Origin: Pectobacterium aroidearum
GTDB lineage: Bacteria > Pseudomonadota > Gammaproteobacteria > Enterobacterales > Enterobacteriaceae
DNA length: 64,000 bases
Assembly (NCBI RefSeq): GCF_041228105.1
Contig: NZ_CP166097.1
Coordinates: 1,612,001 to 1,676,000, forward strand
Direction: 5' to 3'
How positions within the stretch are numbered: position 1 is the first letter of the stretch; the number at the start of each line of letters is the position of its first letter. Both the position numbers and the translations under genes were made by a program. Below are positions 30,632-39,998 of the stretch, piece by piece. The notes below the pieces were generated by a model. The model was not told the origin of the DNA, made no database searches, and was given only the letters and a program-made list of their open reading frames with translations.

Positions 30632-32475
30632 ACTTACTCTATTTAACAATACTCTTCCCGCTGCTCGGCTTTCTGTTGCTGGCATTTTCCCGTGGTCGCT
30701 GGTCGGAAAATACGTCCGCGACCGTCGGTGTTGGCTCGATTGGTCTGGCAGCGTTGGTTACCGCTTGGGTAGTGGTCGATTTTATGGGCCAACAGCACGG
30801 CGGCGTCACCTTCTTTAATCAGCATTTGTGGACATGGATGGCCGTGGGTAATTTCGACATCAGCGTAACGCTGACTCTCGATGGTCTTGCGGTGACGATG
30901 CTGTCCGTGGTTACGGGCGTCGGCTTCTTTATTCACCTGTTTGCTTCCTGGTACATGCGTGGGGAAGAGGGATATTCTCGTTTCTTCGCCTACACCAACC
31001 TGTTTATCGCGAGTATGGTCGTTCTGGTACTGGCAGATAACCTGTTGCTGATGTATCTCGGTTGGGAAGGGGTGGGGCTGTGCAGTTACCTGCTGATCGG
31101 TTTCTACTACACCAATCCGAAGAACGGTGCGGCGGCAATGAAGGCTTTCATCGTTACGCGTGTAGGTGACGTCTTCCTGGCTTTTGCTCTGTTCATCCTT
31201 TACAAAGAATTGGGTACGCTCAACTTCCGCGAGCTGATGGTATTAGCACCGCAGAAATTGGCTGAAGGTTCACCGGAAATCACCTGGGCTACGCTGATGT
31301 TACTGGGTGGTGCGGTCGGTAAATCTGCACAGCTGCCGCTGCAAACCTGGCTGGCGGATGCGATGGCCGGCCCAACGCCGGTCTCTGCACTGATCCACGC
31401 CGCTACGATGGTTACCGCGGGTGTCTACCTGATTGCACGTACCAATGGCCTGTTCCTGATGGCACCGGATGTCCTGCATCTGGTGGGTATTGTGGGTGCG
31501 GTAACGCTGGTGCTGGCGGGTTTTGCCGCTTTGGTGCAAACCGACATCAAACGCGTGCTGGCCTATTCCACCATGAGCCAGATTGGTTACATGTTCCTGG
31601 CGCTGGGCGTTCAGGCATGGGATGCCGCGATTTTCCATCTGATGACGCATGCGTTCTTTAAAGCGCTGCTGTTCCTCTCTTCTGGTTCGGTCATTCTGGC
31701 CTGCCACCATGAGCAGAACATCTTCAAGATGGGCGGCCTGCGTAAAACGATTCCGCTGGTTTATGTCTGCTTCCTGGTCGGGGGCGCGGCGCTGGCTGCA
31801 CTGCCGCTGGTTACCGCAGGCTTCTTCAGTAAAGACGAGATTCTGGCTGGCGCATGGGCCAATGGTCACATCAATCTGATGGTGGCTGGATTGGTCGGTG
31901 CCTTCATGACCTCGCTGTATACGTTCCGTATGATTTTCATCGTGTTCCACGGTGAAGAGAAAACCAAAGCGCATGCAGGAAAAGGCATTTCTCACCACTT
32001 ACCGCTGGTTGTGCTGATGGTTCTGTCCACCTTTATTGGTGCGATGATTGTTCCGCCGTTGCACGGTGTGTTGCCGGCGACGACTGAGCTTGAACACGGC
32101 CAGTTAATGACGCTGGAAATTACCTCTGGCGTGGTGGCGATTGCCGGTATTCTGCTTGCTGCTGTGCTGTGGCTGGGTAAACGTCAGGCGGTGAGCAGCA
32201 TCGCGAAGAGTGCTCCGGGTCGTTTCTTCTCGACCTGGTGGTTCCACGCGTGGGGCTTCGACTGGTTGTACGACCATGTCTTTGTTAAACCGTATCTGGC
32301 TATCGCGAAGCTGTTGCAGCGTGATCCGTTAAATGGGCTGATGACCATCCCGGCTACGATTACCCGTTGGGGTAACCGTGGGCTGGCACTTAGTGCGAAT
32401 GGTCAATTGCGCTGGTACGTTGCTTCTATGGGCTTTGGTGCCGTGCTGGTGCTGGCCTTGTTGCTGCTGGTGTAA
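30628..32475 (+). CDS. nuoL: NADH-quinone oxidoreductase subunit L
   Basis: NuoL is the distal antiporter-like proton pump and carries the long lateral helix along the membrane arm. The 615-residue protein (613 in E. coli) has the conserved [19 protein letters not shown] with the key Glu, [38 protein letters not shown] with the Lys and His residues, and the C-terminal lateral helix around WAFDWLY-like residues ([16 protein letters not shown]). A 100-base spacer with a hairpin follows before nuoM. Confidence 0.97.
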
Positions 32476-32500
32476 CGCGGCATCCGGTAACGTATGAAAG

Positions 32501-32530
32501 GCAGGGCATTCCGCAGAGAGGGATGCCCGC
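32501..32530 (+). other. Hairpin in the nuoL-nuoM spacer
   Basis: GGGCATTCC (32504-32512) pairs with GGGATGCCC (32520-32528) with one G-U pair around a seven-base loop. It lies in the only other long gap of the 3' half of the operon and lacks a T-run, so it is more likely an mRNA stability element than a terminator. Confidence 0.45.
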
Positions 32531-32575
32531 CACGGCAAGTTTTCAGATTTCTTTAATTTAGGGACACAAAACGCC

Positions 32576-34111
32576 ATGCTACTACCTTGGCTAATTCTTC
32601 TCCCCTTTATCGGCGGTCTGCTGTGCTGGCAGTTAGAGCGTTTTGGTACGAAAGTACCGCGCTGGATAGCGTTGATTGCAATGGGGCTGACACTCGCACT
32701 GTCTCTGCAACTGTGGTTGCAAGGCGGTTACTCACTGACCGCGCCGACAGGCGTGCCACAATGGCAATCCGAGTTTTATGTGCCGTGGATCCCGCGCTTC
32801 GGCATCGGTATCCATCTTGCATTGGATGGCCTGTCGCTGCTGATGGTGGTGCTGACGGGGTTGCTGGGCGTGTTGGCAATCCTCTGTTCCTGGAATGAAA
32901 TTCAGCGCTATCAGGGCTTCTTCCACCTGAACCTGCTGTGGATTCTGGGCGGCGTTATCGGCGTGTTCCTTGCCATCGACATGTTCCTGTTCTTCTTCTT
33001 CTGGGAAATGATGCTGGTACCAATGTACTTCCTGATTGCACTGTGGGGGCATAAAGGCTCTGACGGTAAAACCAGAATTACGGCGGCGACCAAGTTCTTC
33101 ATTTATACCCAGGCAAGTGGCCTGATCATGTTGATTGCGATTCTGGCGCTGGTCTTTGTGCATCACAATGCCACCGGTGTCTGGACGTTCAACTATGAAG
33201 ACCTGCTGAAGACGCCGATGTCGTATGGTGTTGAATATCTGTTGATGCTGGGCTTCTTCATCGCGTTTGCTGTAAAAATGCCTGTTGTGCCGTTGCACGG
33301 CTGGCTACCGGATGCACACAGCCAGGCTCCAACCGCAGGTTCTGTTGACCTGGCGGGGATCCTGTTGAAAACGGCGGCCTACGGTCTGCTGCGTTTCAGC
33401 CTGCCGCTGTTCCCGAATGCCTCCCATGCCTTTGCACCGATTGCCATGTGGCTGGGTGTGATTGGTATCTTCTACGGTGCCTGGTTGGCCTTTAAACAGA
33501 CTGACATCAAACGCCTGATCGCTTACACCTCGGTGTCCCACATGGGCTTCGTCATGATTGCCATCTATTCCGGTAATCAACTGGCTTATCAGGGCGCAGT
33601 GATTCAGATGATTGCGCACGGCCTGTCCGCTGCCGGTCTGTTTATTCTGTGCGGTCAACTTTACGAGCGTCTGCATACTCGTGACATGCGTGAAATGGGC
33701 GGTCTGTGGGCGCGTTTGAAATACCTGCCAGCGCTGTCTCTGTTCTTTGCTGTCGCGACGCTGGGGATGCCAGGAACGGGCAACTTTGTTGGCGAATTCA
33801 TGATTCTGTTCGGCAGCTATCAGGTTGTGCCGGTGATTACGGTGATCTCAACCTTCGGTCTGGTATTTGCGTCAGTCTACTCACTGATCATGATGCAGCG
33901 TGCTTACTATGGCGCGCCTAAATCTGATGAGCCATTGAAGAGTATGTCGATCCGCGAATTGTCTATCGTGATGCTGTTGGTGGTATTACTGGTGTTGTTA
34001 GGGGTTTACCCGCAACCGATTCTGGATACCTCCAGTGCCGCGATGTCAAATATCCAGCAGTGGTTTATGTCGTCTGCTCCAGATTCAATTATTTCAACAA
34101 CAAGGCCGTAA
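32576..34111 (+). CDS. nuoM: NADH-quinone oxidoreductase subunit M
   Basis: NuoM is the middle antiporter-like pump subunit of the membrane arm. The 511-residue protein (509 in E. coli) contains FFFFWEMMLVPMYFLIALWG with the essential Glu, AVKMPVVPLHGWLPDAHSQAPTAGSVDLAGILLKTAAYGL with the central Lys residues, and LIAYTSVSHMGFV. nuoN follows six bases after the stop. The sequence is intact. Confidence 0.97.
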   Translation: MLLPWLILLPFIGGLLCWQLERFGTKVPRWIALIAMGLTLALSLQLWLQGGYSLTAPTGVPQWQSEFYVPWIPRFGIGIHLALDGLSLLMVVLTGLLGVLAILCSWNEIQRYQGFFHLNLLWILGGVIGVFLAIDMFLFFFFWEMMLVPMYFLIALWGHKGSDGKTRITAATKFFIYTQASGLIMLIAILALVFVHHNATGVWTFNYEDLLKTPMSYGVEYLLMLGFFIAFAVKMPVVPLHGWLPDAHSQAPTAGSVDLAGILLKTAAYGLLRFSLPLFPNASHAFAPIAMWLGVIGIFYGAWLAFKQTDIKRLIAYTSVSHMGFVMIAIYSGNQLAYQGAVIQMIAHGLSAAGLFILCGQLYERLHTRDMREMGGLWARLKYLPALSLFFAVATLGMPGTGNFVGEFMILFGSYQVVPVITVISTFGLVFASVYSLIMMQRAYYGAPKSDEPLKSMSIRELSIVMLLVVLLVLLGVYPQPILDTSSAAMSNIQQWFMSSAPDSIISTTRP

Positions 34112-34117
34112 TTCGCC

Positions 34118-35575
34118 ATGACAATAACTCTTCAACAACTAATTGCGCTATCGCCGCTGTTGATCGTCGGATTGACGGTAGTGGTTGTGATGCTGTGCAT
34201 TGCGTGGCGACGCAACCATTTTGTCAACGCAACCATGACGGTTATCGGTCTGAATATTGCGTTGCTGTCACTGTACTTTGTCGGCCAGGCTGGCCCAACG
34301 GACGTGACGCCGCTGCTGCGTGTTGATGGCTTCTCAATGTTCTATACCGGGCTGGTTCTGCTTGCGAGTCTGGCAACCAGTACGTTTGCCTATCCGTGGC
34401 TGCAAGGCTACCCAGACAATCGTGATGAGTTCTACCTGCTGGTGCTGATTGCTGCGTTGGGTGGAATCCTGCTGTCAAGCGCCAACCATCTGGCGTCGCT
34501 GTTCATCGGGATTGAACTGCTTTCCCTTCCGCTGTTTGGTCTGGTGGGGTATGCCTTCCGTCAGAAACGTTCGCTGGAAGCCAGTATTAAATACATGCTG
34601 CTGTCGGCGGCGGCGTCTTCCTTCCTGCTGTTTGGTATGGCGCTGATTTATGCTGAATCGGGCGATATGAGTTTTGCCAGCCTCGGTAAGAGCCTGAGCG
34701 ATCATCAAATCCATGAACCACTGCTGCTTGCTGGTCTGGGGATGATGATTGTCGGTCTGGGCTTCAAGCTGTCTCTGGTGCCGTTCCAGCTGTGGACGCC
34801 TGATGTGTATCAGGGGGCGCCTGCGCCAGTCTCTACCTTCCTGGCTACGGCTGGTAAAATTGCGGTTTTCGGTGCAGTAATGCGTTTGTTCCTGTACGCA
34901 CCGATGACTGACAGCGAGTCTGTCAGAATCGTGCTGGGCGTTATCGCGTTCGCATCGATCCTGTTCGGTAACGTGATGGCGGTATCGCAAACCAATATCA
35001 AACGTCTGCTTGGTTACTCCTCCATCGCGCATCTGGGTTATTTGCTGGTTGCACTGATCGCGGTTCAGAGCCATCAGCTGGCGTTGGAAACTGTCGGCGT
35101 GTATCTGGTGGGTTACCTGTTCAGCAGCCTGGGCGCATTCGGTGTGGTTAGCCTGATGTCCAGCCCGTACCGTGGCCCGGATGCTGATTCGCTGTTCTCT
35201 TACCGTGGTCTGTTCTGGCATAAGCCGATCCTGTCCGCGGTGATGACGGTGATGATGCTGTCGCTGGCGGGTATCCCGATGACGCTGGGCTTCTTCGGTA
35301 AATTCTACGTGCTGGCTGTCGGTGTTAATGCTGAACTATGGTGGTTGACTGGTGCGGTCGTGCTGGGTAGCGCCATTGGTTTGTACTATTACCTGCGCGT
35401 GATGGTGAGCCTGTACCTGACAGCGCCTCAACAGCTACAGCGTGATACGCCAAACAATTGGGCCTTAACGGCGGGCGGCGTGGTGGTACTGATCTCCTCC
35501 ATCGCAGTGCTGTTCTTCGGTTTGTATCCGCAGCCGCTTATCTCTCTGGTACAGTTGGCGCAGCCAATGCTGTAA
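34118..35575 (+). CDS. nuoN: NADH-quinone oxidoreductase subunit N
   Basis: NuoN is the third antiporter-like subunit and the last gene of the operon. It has 485 residues, the E. coli length, with [19 protein letters not shown] carrying the conserved Glu, [39 protein letters not shown] with its Lys residues and [16 protein letters not shown] very strong intrinsic terminator follows, so the whole nuoA-N unit is complete here. Confidence 0.97.
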   Translation: MTITLQQLIALSPLLIVGLTVVVVMLCIAWRRNHFVNATMTVIGLNIALLSLYFVGQAGPTDVTPLLRVDGFSMFYTGLVLLASLATSTFAYPWLQGYPDNRDEFYLLVLIAALGGILLSSANHLASLFIGIELLSLPLFGLVGYAFRQKRSLEASIKYMLLSAAASSFLLFGMALIYAESGDMSFASLGKSLSDHQIHEPLLLAGLGMMIVGLGFKLSLVPFQLWTPDVYQGAPAPVSTFLATAGKIAVFGAVMRLFLYAPMTDSESVRIVLGVIAFASILFGNVMAVSQTNIKRLLGYSSIAHLGYLLVALIAVQSHQLALETVGVYLVGYLFSSLGAFGVVSLMSSPYRGPDADSLFSYRGLFWHKPILSAVMTVMMLSLAGIPMTLGFFGKFYVLAVGVNAELWWLTGAVVLGSAIGLYYYLRVMVSLYLTAPQQLQRDTPNNWALTAGGVVVLISSIAVLFFGLYPQPLISLVQLAQPML

Positions 35576-35603
35576 CCTCCGACAAGAGTCGGGTTGAATG
35601 ACG

Positions 35604-35637
35604 AAACGCCGTTGATGAGAATCAACGGCGTTTTTTT
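35604..35637 (+). terminator. Intrinsic terminator of the nuo operon
   Basis: A thirteen-pair perfect stem (35604-35616 with 35621-35633) has a GAGA tetraloop and merges into seven T residues. It lies 28 bases after the nuoN stop. Confidence 0.95.
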
Positions 35638-35799
35638 ATCAGCAAAATCACCACGTTCTCGGATGGTAGTGAGGGCAGGCAAAATACGTTTTAGGAATGA
35701 TCTGGTCTGCTGAAGCCGTAGATGTCAGGAAAAATTGTCTATAGTTAAGAAGGCAACGATTTATAACTAATGACTTTTCATAACAGAAGGAAGTACTTT

Positions 35800-36111
35800 A
35801 TGGCGGCAACTAAAAAACAGCCTGAAGAAATTCGTGTCGATGATGATTTAAAACTTCTATCTGAAACGCTGGATGAAGTACTGCGCTATACGGGCGATCA
35901 GGCAGACCAAGCCTATGTTGATTTGAAGAAGGGAGCGGAAAAAGCGCTGCTGGAAGTTAAAGCCCGCATTGGCGTAACGGACAGCTATTATGCGCGTGCA
36001 AAACAAGTGGCCGATAAAGCCGATATTTATGTGCATGACAAACCTTGGCACGGTATCGGTATTGGCGCCACCGTCGGCCTGGTGCTGGGATTGCTGCTGG
36101 CTAAGCGCTAG
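35800..36111 (+). CDS. elaB: DUF883 membrane-anchored protein ElaB
   Basis: ElaB belongs to the YqjD/ElaB/YgaM group of stationary-phase, C-tail-anchored inner-membrane proteins reported to bind ribosomes in E. coli. The 103-residue protein starts MAATKKQPEEIRVDDDLKLL, has an amphipathic, charged helical middle, and ends with a glycine-rich membrane helix (GIGIGATVGLVLGLLLAKR). The ATG at 35800 has AAGGAAG six bases upstream. The gene lies next to nuoN, as in E. coli, but after it comes treC on the other strand rather than the E. coli neighbours. Confidence 0.92.
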   Translation: MAATKKQPEEIRVDDDLKLLSETLDEVLRYTGDQADQAYVDLKKGAEKALLEVKARIGVTDSYYARAKQVADKADIYVHDKPWHGIGIGATVGLVLGLLLAKR

Positions 36112-36122
36112 TTTCTGCCATC

Positions 36123-36146
36123 ATGTAGCGGGATTCCCCGCTACAT
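36123..36146. other. Hairpin between elaB and treC
   Basis: ATGTAGCGGG (36123-36132) pairs perfectly with CCCGCTACAT (36137-36146) in the gap between converging genes. Neither flank has a T-run, so it is a probable 3'-end structure for one or both transcripts rather than a canonical terminator. Confidence 0.5.
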
Positions 36147-36159
36147 CCTCCGAAATCCT

Positions 36160-37851
36160 CTATTCCTGAATCTTATCCTCTTTCTCCTGCATGCCTTGTA
36201 CCCAATATATGGCTTCAAACGGACGTAGCTCCAGTACTGCGGGTTGAGGTTGAGCATCAGAGTAATTGCTGAATAACAGTCGCCACCGGCGGCCGTGGAT
36301 ATCAATGGGAGGCTGCCAACGCAGAGGCTGTTTACTGAGGTTTGCCAGCACCAGAAGCCGTTGTTCTTCCCAGATACGCTGATAGCACCAGATGCAGGGA
36401 TGATCCGGCAGCAAATCCTGATAGTCTCCGTATGTCAGTAGTGGTAGCGCTTTACGCATAGCGATAAGCTGTTGATAGGTGTAGAAAACGGACGCTTTAT
36501 CTGCCAATGCTTGCTTTGCGTTGACGTGGGAAAAGTTTTGACACGGTGCTATCCACGGTGTGCCGGTCGTAAATCCGGCATGGTTACTGGCATCCCATTG
36601 CATCGGTGTACGGCCGTTATCGCGTGATTTGCTGGCGAGGATTGCCAAGGTTTGTGCATCTGGCTGACCCCGATCGCGCTGTTCAGCAAATTGATTCAGG
36701 CTTTCAATATCCCGGTATTGTTCAATCTGCGTATAGCCGGGATTGGTCATCCCCAGTTCTTCGCCCTGATAGATATAGGGCGTGCCCTGCATGCCGTGAA
36801 GCACCATCGCCAGCATTTTGGCGGATTGCACGCGGAATTCGCCTTCATCGCCAAAACGCGACACGATGCGCGGCTGATCGTGGTTACACCAGAACAGCGC
36901 ATTCCAGGCATGGTTGTGCATACCCTGTTGCCAGTGAGTAAAAATCTGCTTGAGCTGGATGAAATCAGGTTCTGCCAGCGTCCATTTTTCCCCATTGGGA
37001 TAATCGACTTTCAAATGGTGAAAATTGAACGTCATGGAGAGTTCACTACCGTCCAACGCGGCGTAGCGACGGCAGTGTTCCAGCGAGGTCGATGACATCT
37101 CGCCGACGGTCATTAAACCGTGGGGCTGAAAAACATCCCGGCTGAATTCCTGCAAGTAATCATGAATCAATGGCCCATCGGTGTAGAAACGGCGTCCATC
37201 GCCCTGAGCGTCTGACGGAAAATTCTGTTGCTTAGAGACCAAATTGATCACATCCAGCCGCAGTCCGTCTACACCTTTGTCCGACCAAAATTCACAGACC
37301 TGCTTTAATTCATCCCGTACACGTGGGTGTTCCCAATTCAGGTCAGCCTGTTCTGTGGCGAAAAGGTGCAGGTAATACTGTTTGCTCTCCGCGTGCCATT
37401 GCCAGGCTGGGCCGCCAAATTTTGAACGCCAGTTATTGGGTAGCGCACCGTCATTGCCATCACGCCAGATGTAAAAATGTCGGTAGGGACTACGGCGATC
37501 CTGTGCGTTCAGGAACCAGTGGTGCTGCGTAGAGGTATGGTTGAACACCATATCCATGACGACACGAATACGACGGCGATGCGCTTCTGCAATCAACGTT
37601 TCCATATCGGCCATCGTGCCGTAGGTTGGATCGATGGCACAGTAATCGGCGACGTCATAACCGTTATCAACCTGAGGGGAAAGATAAACCGGGGTCAGCC
37701 AGATCGCATCAACGCCCAGCTGTTGCAGGTAATCGAGTCGCGCAGTGATGCCGGCGATGTCGCCAATGCCATTTCCGGTACTGTCCTGAAAGCTCTTCGG
37801 GTAGATTTGATAAATTACGCCGTTTTGCCACCAGGGAAGCGAGGTAGTCAT
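36160..37851 (-). CDS. treC: Trehalose-6-phosphate hydrolase
   Basis: TreC splits trehalose 6-phosphate, delivered by TreB, into glucose and glucose 6-phosphate in the cytosol. It is a glycoside hydrolase family 13 enzyme: VMDMVFNHTS, GLRLDVINL (nucleophile Asp), TVGEMSS (acid/base Glu) and CNHDQPR (third Asp) are the expected active-site blocks. The ATG at 37851 has AGGAGG seven bases upstream; the product has 563 residues, compared with 551 in E. coli. The polar C-terminus after the last conserved motif is somewhat longer than in E. coli. treB lies 29 bases upstream on the same strand. Confidence 0.96.
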   Translation of the reverse strand: MTTSLPWWQNGVIYQIYPKSFQDSTGNGIGDIAGITARLDYLQQLGVDAIWLTPVYLSPQVDNGYDVADYCAIDPTYGTMADMETLIAEAHRRRIRVVMDMVFNHTSTQHHWFLNAQDRRSPYRHFYIWRDGNDGALPNNWRSKFGGPAWQWHAESKQYYLHLFATEQADLNWEHPRVRDELKQVCEFWSDKGVDGLRLDVINLVSKQQNFPSDAQGDGRRFYTDGPLIHDYLQEFSRDVFQPHGLMTVGEMSSTSLEHCRRYAALDGSELSMTFNFHHLKVDYPNGEKWTLAEPDFIQLKQIFTHWQQGMHNHAWNALFWCNHDQPRIVSRFGDEGEFRVQSAKMLAMVLHGMQGTPYIYQGEELGMTNPGYTQIEQYRDIESLNQFAEQRDRGQPDAQTLAILASKSRDNGRTPMQWDASNHAGFTTGTPWIAPCQNFSHVNAKQALADKASVFYTYQQLIAMRKALPLLTYGDYQDLLPDHPCIWCYQRIWEEQRLLVLANLSKQPLRWQPPIDIHGRRWRLLFSNYSDAQPQPAVLELRPFEAIYWVQGMQEKEDKIQE

Positions 37852-37880
37852 GAACAATCCTCCTAATCTATGTGTGGCCG

Positions 37881-39299
37881 CTATGCGGGATCCAGCGTGC
37901 CATTACGGCTCTTACGTTTATAGACCAGCGCCGTCAATACAATCGGAATGATGACGGCAACCAGCGTGGCGAGAGCAAAGATTCCCCAAAACTGTGGCTT
38001 GATGGAGAGAATGCCCGGCAACCCACCGACACCGATGCCATTTGCTGTTACGCCGTACAGGCCGCAAATGAGTGCGGCGGCGGCGGAGCCGATCATGGCG
38101 CACAGCATCGGAAAGCGGTATTTCAGGTTGATGCCATACATGGCTGGTTCGGTCACGCCAAGAAAGGCGGAAATGGCGGCGGGAACTGAAACTTCGCGTT
38201 CGTTGTCTTTTCGGCTGACGAGAATCACTCCAACGACGGCTGCCGCCTGGGCAATGTTGGACAGCGCGATGAGTGGCCAGACCGGCGTGCCGCCCATACT
38301 CTGAATCATCTGCATATCAATCGCTAACGTTGTCTGGTGCACGCCCGTGATGACCAACGGTGCATAAAGGAACCCAAACAGCGCGGCGCCAATCGGAGCA
38401 AAGCTGCCGGTCATGACGGCTTTCACGGCCCAGGCAACGCCATCGCCAATCATACGGCCAAAGGGGCCAATCAAGGTATGTGCCAGGAAAACGGCCAGAA
38501 TCAGTGAGGTTACAGGCACGACCACCAGATAGAGGTAATCCGGTACGATTTTCTTCAGCCGAGTTTCAATCAGCGCCAGCGCCATCCCGGCTAGAACGGA
38601 AGGGATAACCTGTGCCTGATAGCCTATTTTCTCTATCGTGAACCAGCCAAAATTCCATACCTCGGGCGTTTGCTGCCCGATGAGGTAGGCGTTCATTAAC
38701 TGTGGCGATACCAGCGTGATACCGAGTACGATGCCGAGGATGGGCGTGCCACCCATTTTGCGTACGGTTGACCAGCAGACCGCAACGGGGAGATAGAAGA
38801 AGATGGCTTCGCCCAGCAGCCAGAGGAAATCGTAGACGGTTTGCCAGGTAGGGTAAAGCTGTACCAGCGTTTGCCCGTCACGCATCGGGATATCACCGAT
38901 CACGTTACGCGCACCGAGGATCAAGCCTCCGCTGATGAGCGCGGGAAGCAGCGGGAAAAAGATCTCAGCGAAATGTGAAATGCTGCGCTCAAACCAGCTC
39001 ATATTCTGGCGGGCGGCGACTTTGGCCTCTTCCTTATTGATTTCGCCTTTGCCTGTCGTGGCGAGCAGTGCTTTGTAATACTCGTCGACGTCGGTGCCAA
39101 TCACGACTTGAAACTGTCCTGCGTTGGTAAAGCACCCTTTGACAATACGCATTTCTTCAATGTTTTTTGGATGAGCTTTGGACGAATCGTGCAAGACGAA
39201 GCGGAGACGGGTAATACAGTGCGTGACAGCCGCGATGTTCTCGCGTCCACCAACTAGTTCGATCAGACGGTCAATATCCTGTTGCTTAACTTTACTCAT
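37881..39299 (-). CDS. treB: PTS trehalose-specific EIIBC component
   Basis: TreB is the inner-membrane sugar permease and phosphotransfer protein for trehalose; the IIA function usually comes from the glucose EIIA. The N-terminal IIB domain has the phosphorylated Cys28 in AVTHCITRLRFVL, followed by a IIC domain of many hydrophobic segments with GGTPILGIVLGITLVSPQLMNAYL and VTEPAMYGINLKYRFP. The ATG at 39299 has AGGA seven bases upstream and gives 472 residues (473 in E. coli). An in-frame extension further upstream runs into an ERIC repeat and was rejected. treR is not adjacent. Confidence 0.95.
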   Translation of the reverse strand: MSKVKQQDIDRLIELVGGRENIAAVTHCITRLRFVLHDSSKAHPKNIEEMRIVKGCFTNAGQFQVVIGTDVDEYYKALLATTGKGEINKEEAKVAARQNMSWFERSISHFAEIFFPLLPALISGGLILGARNVIGDIPMRDGQTLVQLYPTWQTVYDFLWLLGEAIFFYLPVAVCWSTVRKMGGTPILGIVLGITLVSPQLMNAYLIGQQTPEVWNFGWFTIEKIGYQAQVIPSVLAGMALALIETRLKKIVPDYLYLVVVPVTSLILAVFLAHTLIGPFGRMIGDGVAWAVKAVMTGSFAPIGAALFGFLYAPLVITGVHQTTLAIDMQMIQSMGGTPVWPLIALSNIAQAAAVVGVILVSRKDNEREVSVPAAISAFLGVTEPAMYGINLKYRFPMLCAMIGSAAAALICGLYGVTANGIGVGGLPGILSIKPQFWGIFALATLVAVIIPIVLTALVYKRKSRNGTLDPA

Positions 39300-39313
39300 A
39301 GTCATGTCCTTTT

Positions 39314-39440
39314 TATACCCGTCATACTTCAAGCTGCCTGTGCGTTGGCTGCTCTTACTCACCCCAGTCACTTACCTGTGTAAGCTCCTGGGGATTCGCT
39401 CGGTTGCCGCCTTCATGCAACTCGAATTATTTAGGGTATA
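39314..39440 (-). repeat. Complete ERIC (IRU) element, 127 bp
   Basis: The element is bounded by TATACCC and GGGTATA terminal inverted repeats and is exactly 127 bases long, the classic ERIC length. Its core contains the diagnostic segments GTAAGCTCCTGGGGATTC and CACCCCAGTCACTTACC, which can form the long central hairpin. It lies 15 bases upstream of the treB start, so it is part of the treB leader if the promoter lies farther upstream. Confidence 0.95.
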
Positions 39441-39640
39441 TCTTTTAGCGCAGACGTCAGGGACGCGAAGCAAGTACAGCTACAGAAAAGCATAGTCTGT
39501 TAACGATGATTGTGCTGTGAAAGGAAAACGCATTGGGCTGTTTTTAAAAGAGAATGTTCAGGCATGCGGTGTGCCGCACAGATCTGTGACGTACGGGTAG
39601 ACAAAAAAGAAAGAGAGATGAATAGGATGTGGGAGCAGGA

Positions 39641-39673
39641 GAAAAACAAAAGCCGCCTATAGGAGGCGGCTTT
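39641..39673 (-). terminator. Intrinsic terminator of the small ORF
   Basis: AAAGCCGCCT (39649-39658) pairs with AGGCGGCTTT (39664-39673). Read on the minus strand it is followed by TTGTTTTTC. It lies about 20 bases after the small ORF stop and supports the idea that a short transcript ends here. Confidence 0.85.
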
Positions 39674-39693
39674 AGAGATTGTTTATATCACAA

Positions 39694-39792
39694 TCAGAAC
39701 GGGCTGATGATTGACCCAATACGTTCACAGTAGCTGACATAAACATCTCCCATTCTTTTAAAGAATTTGCTGATTCTACGAAACATAGTCAT
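39694..39792 (-). CDS. Small basic protein, 32 residues, unrecognised
   Basis: The ATG at 39792 has a GGAG ribosome site seven bases upstream and opens a 33-codon frame. The product begins MTMFRRISKFFKRMG and ends with a hydrophobic, Cys- and Tyr-containing tail (YCERIGSIISPF). The first half is rich in Arg, Lys and Phe in an amphipathic-helix pattern, so membrane association is plausible. A terminator closes the unit and two CRP-like palindromes lie upstream, which is strong context for a real short gene. I do not recognise the family. Short CRP-controlled amphipathic proteins such as AzuC exist in E. coli but this sequence is not like it. It could also be a dual-function RNA. Confidence 0.6.
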   Translation of the reverse strand: MTMFRRISKFFKRMGDVYVSYCERIGSIISPF

Positions 39793-39821
39793 TATCAGAC
39801 TCCTCTAACGGGTTAATTAAG

Positions 39822-39837
39822 TGTGATGTTCATCACG
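39822..39837. promoter_or_regulatory. CRP-like site proximal to the small ORF
   Basis: The sequence TGTGA-N6-TCACG matches nine of ten bases of the CRP consensus halves. It lies 30-45 bases upstream of the small ORF start codon, close to or overlapping the expected promoter. Confidence 0.6.
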
Positions 39838-39878
39838 TTTTTAATGGTAGCGGAGATGAAATTGGATTTCAACATTTT

Positions 39879-39894
39879 TGTGATGTTAGTCACA
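39879..39894. promoter_or_regulatory. CRP-like site distal to the small ORF, perfect dyad
   Basis: The sequence TGTGA-N6-TCACA is a perfect match to the CRP core, within TTTTTGTGA...TCACAAAAA. Its centre lies 57 bases from the centre of the proximal site. Both could also serve the GNAT gene only if its transcript end were here, which is unlikely since that gene ends toward this site. Confidence 0.7.
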
Positions 39895-39998
39895 AAAATA
39901 TAACGAGTTGGCAAATAGCGTGCGCCGTAGAGCGAAACGAACCTGATACGCGCCAATAGCGCTGCGCATCAGGTGAGGGAATGCAAGATGAGGCCGTG

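Noticed and set aside
39300..39371. N-terminal extension of treB
   Set aside because: The frame continues upstream only through the ERIC repeat; the ATG at 39299 has the ribosome site and fits the family length.
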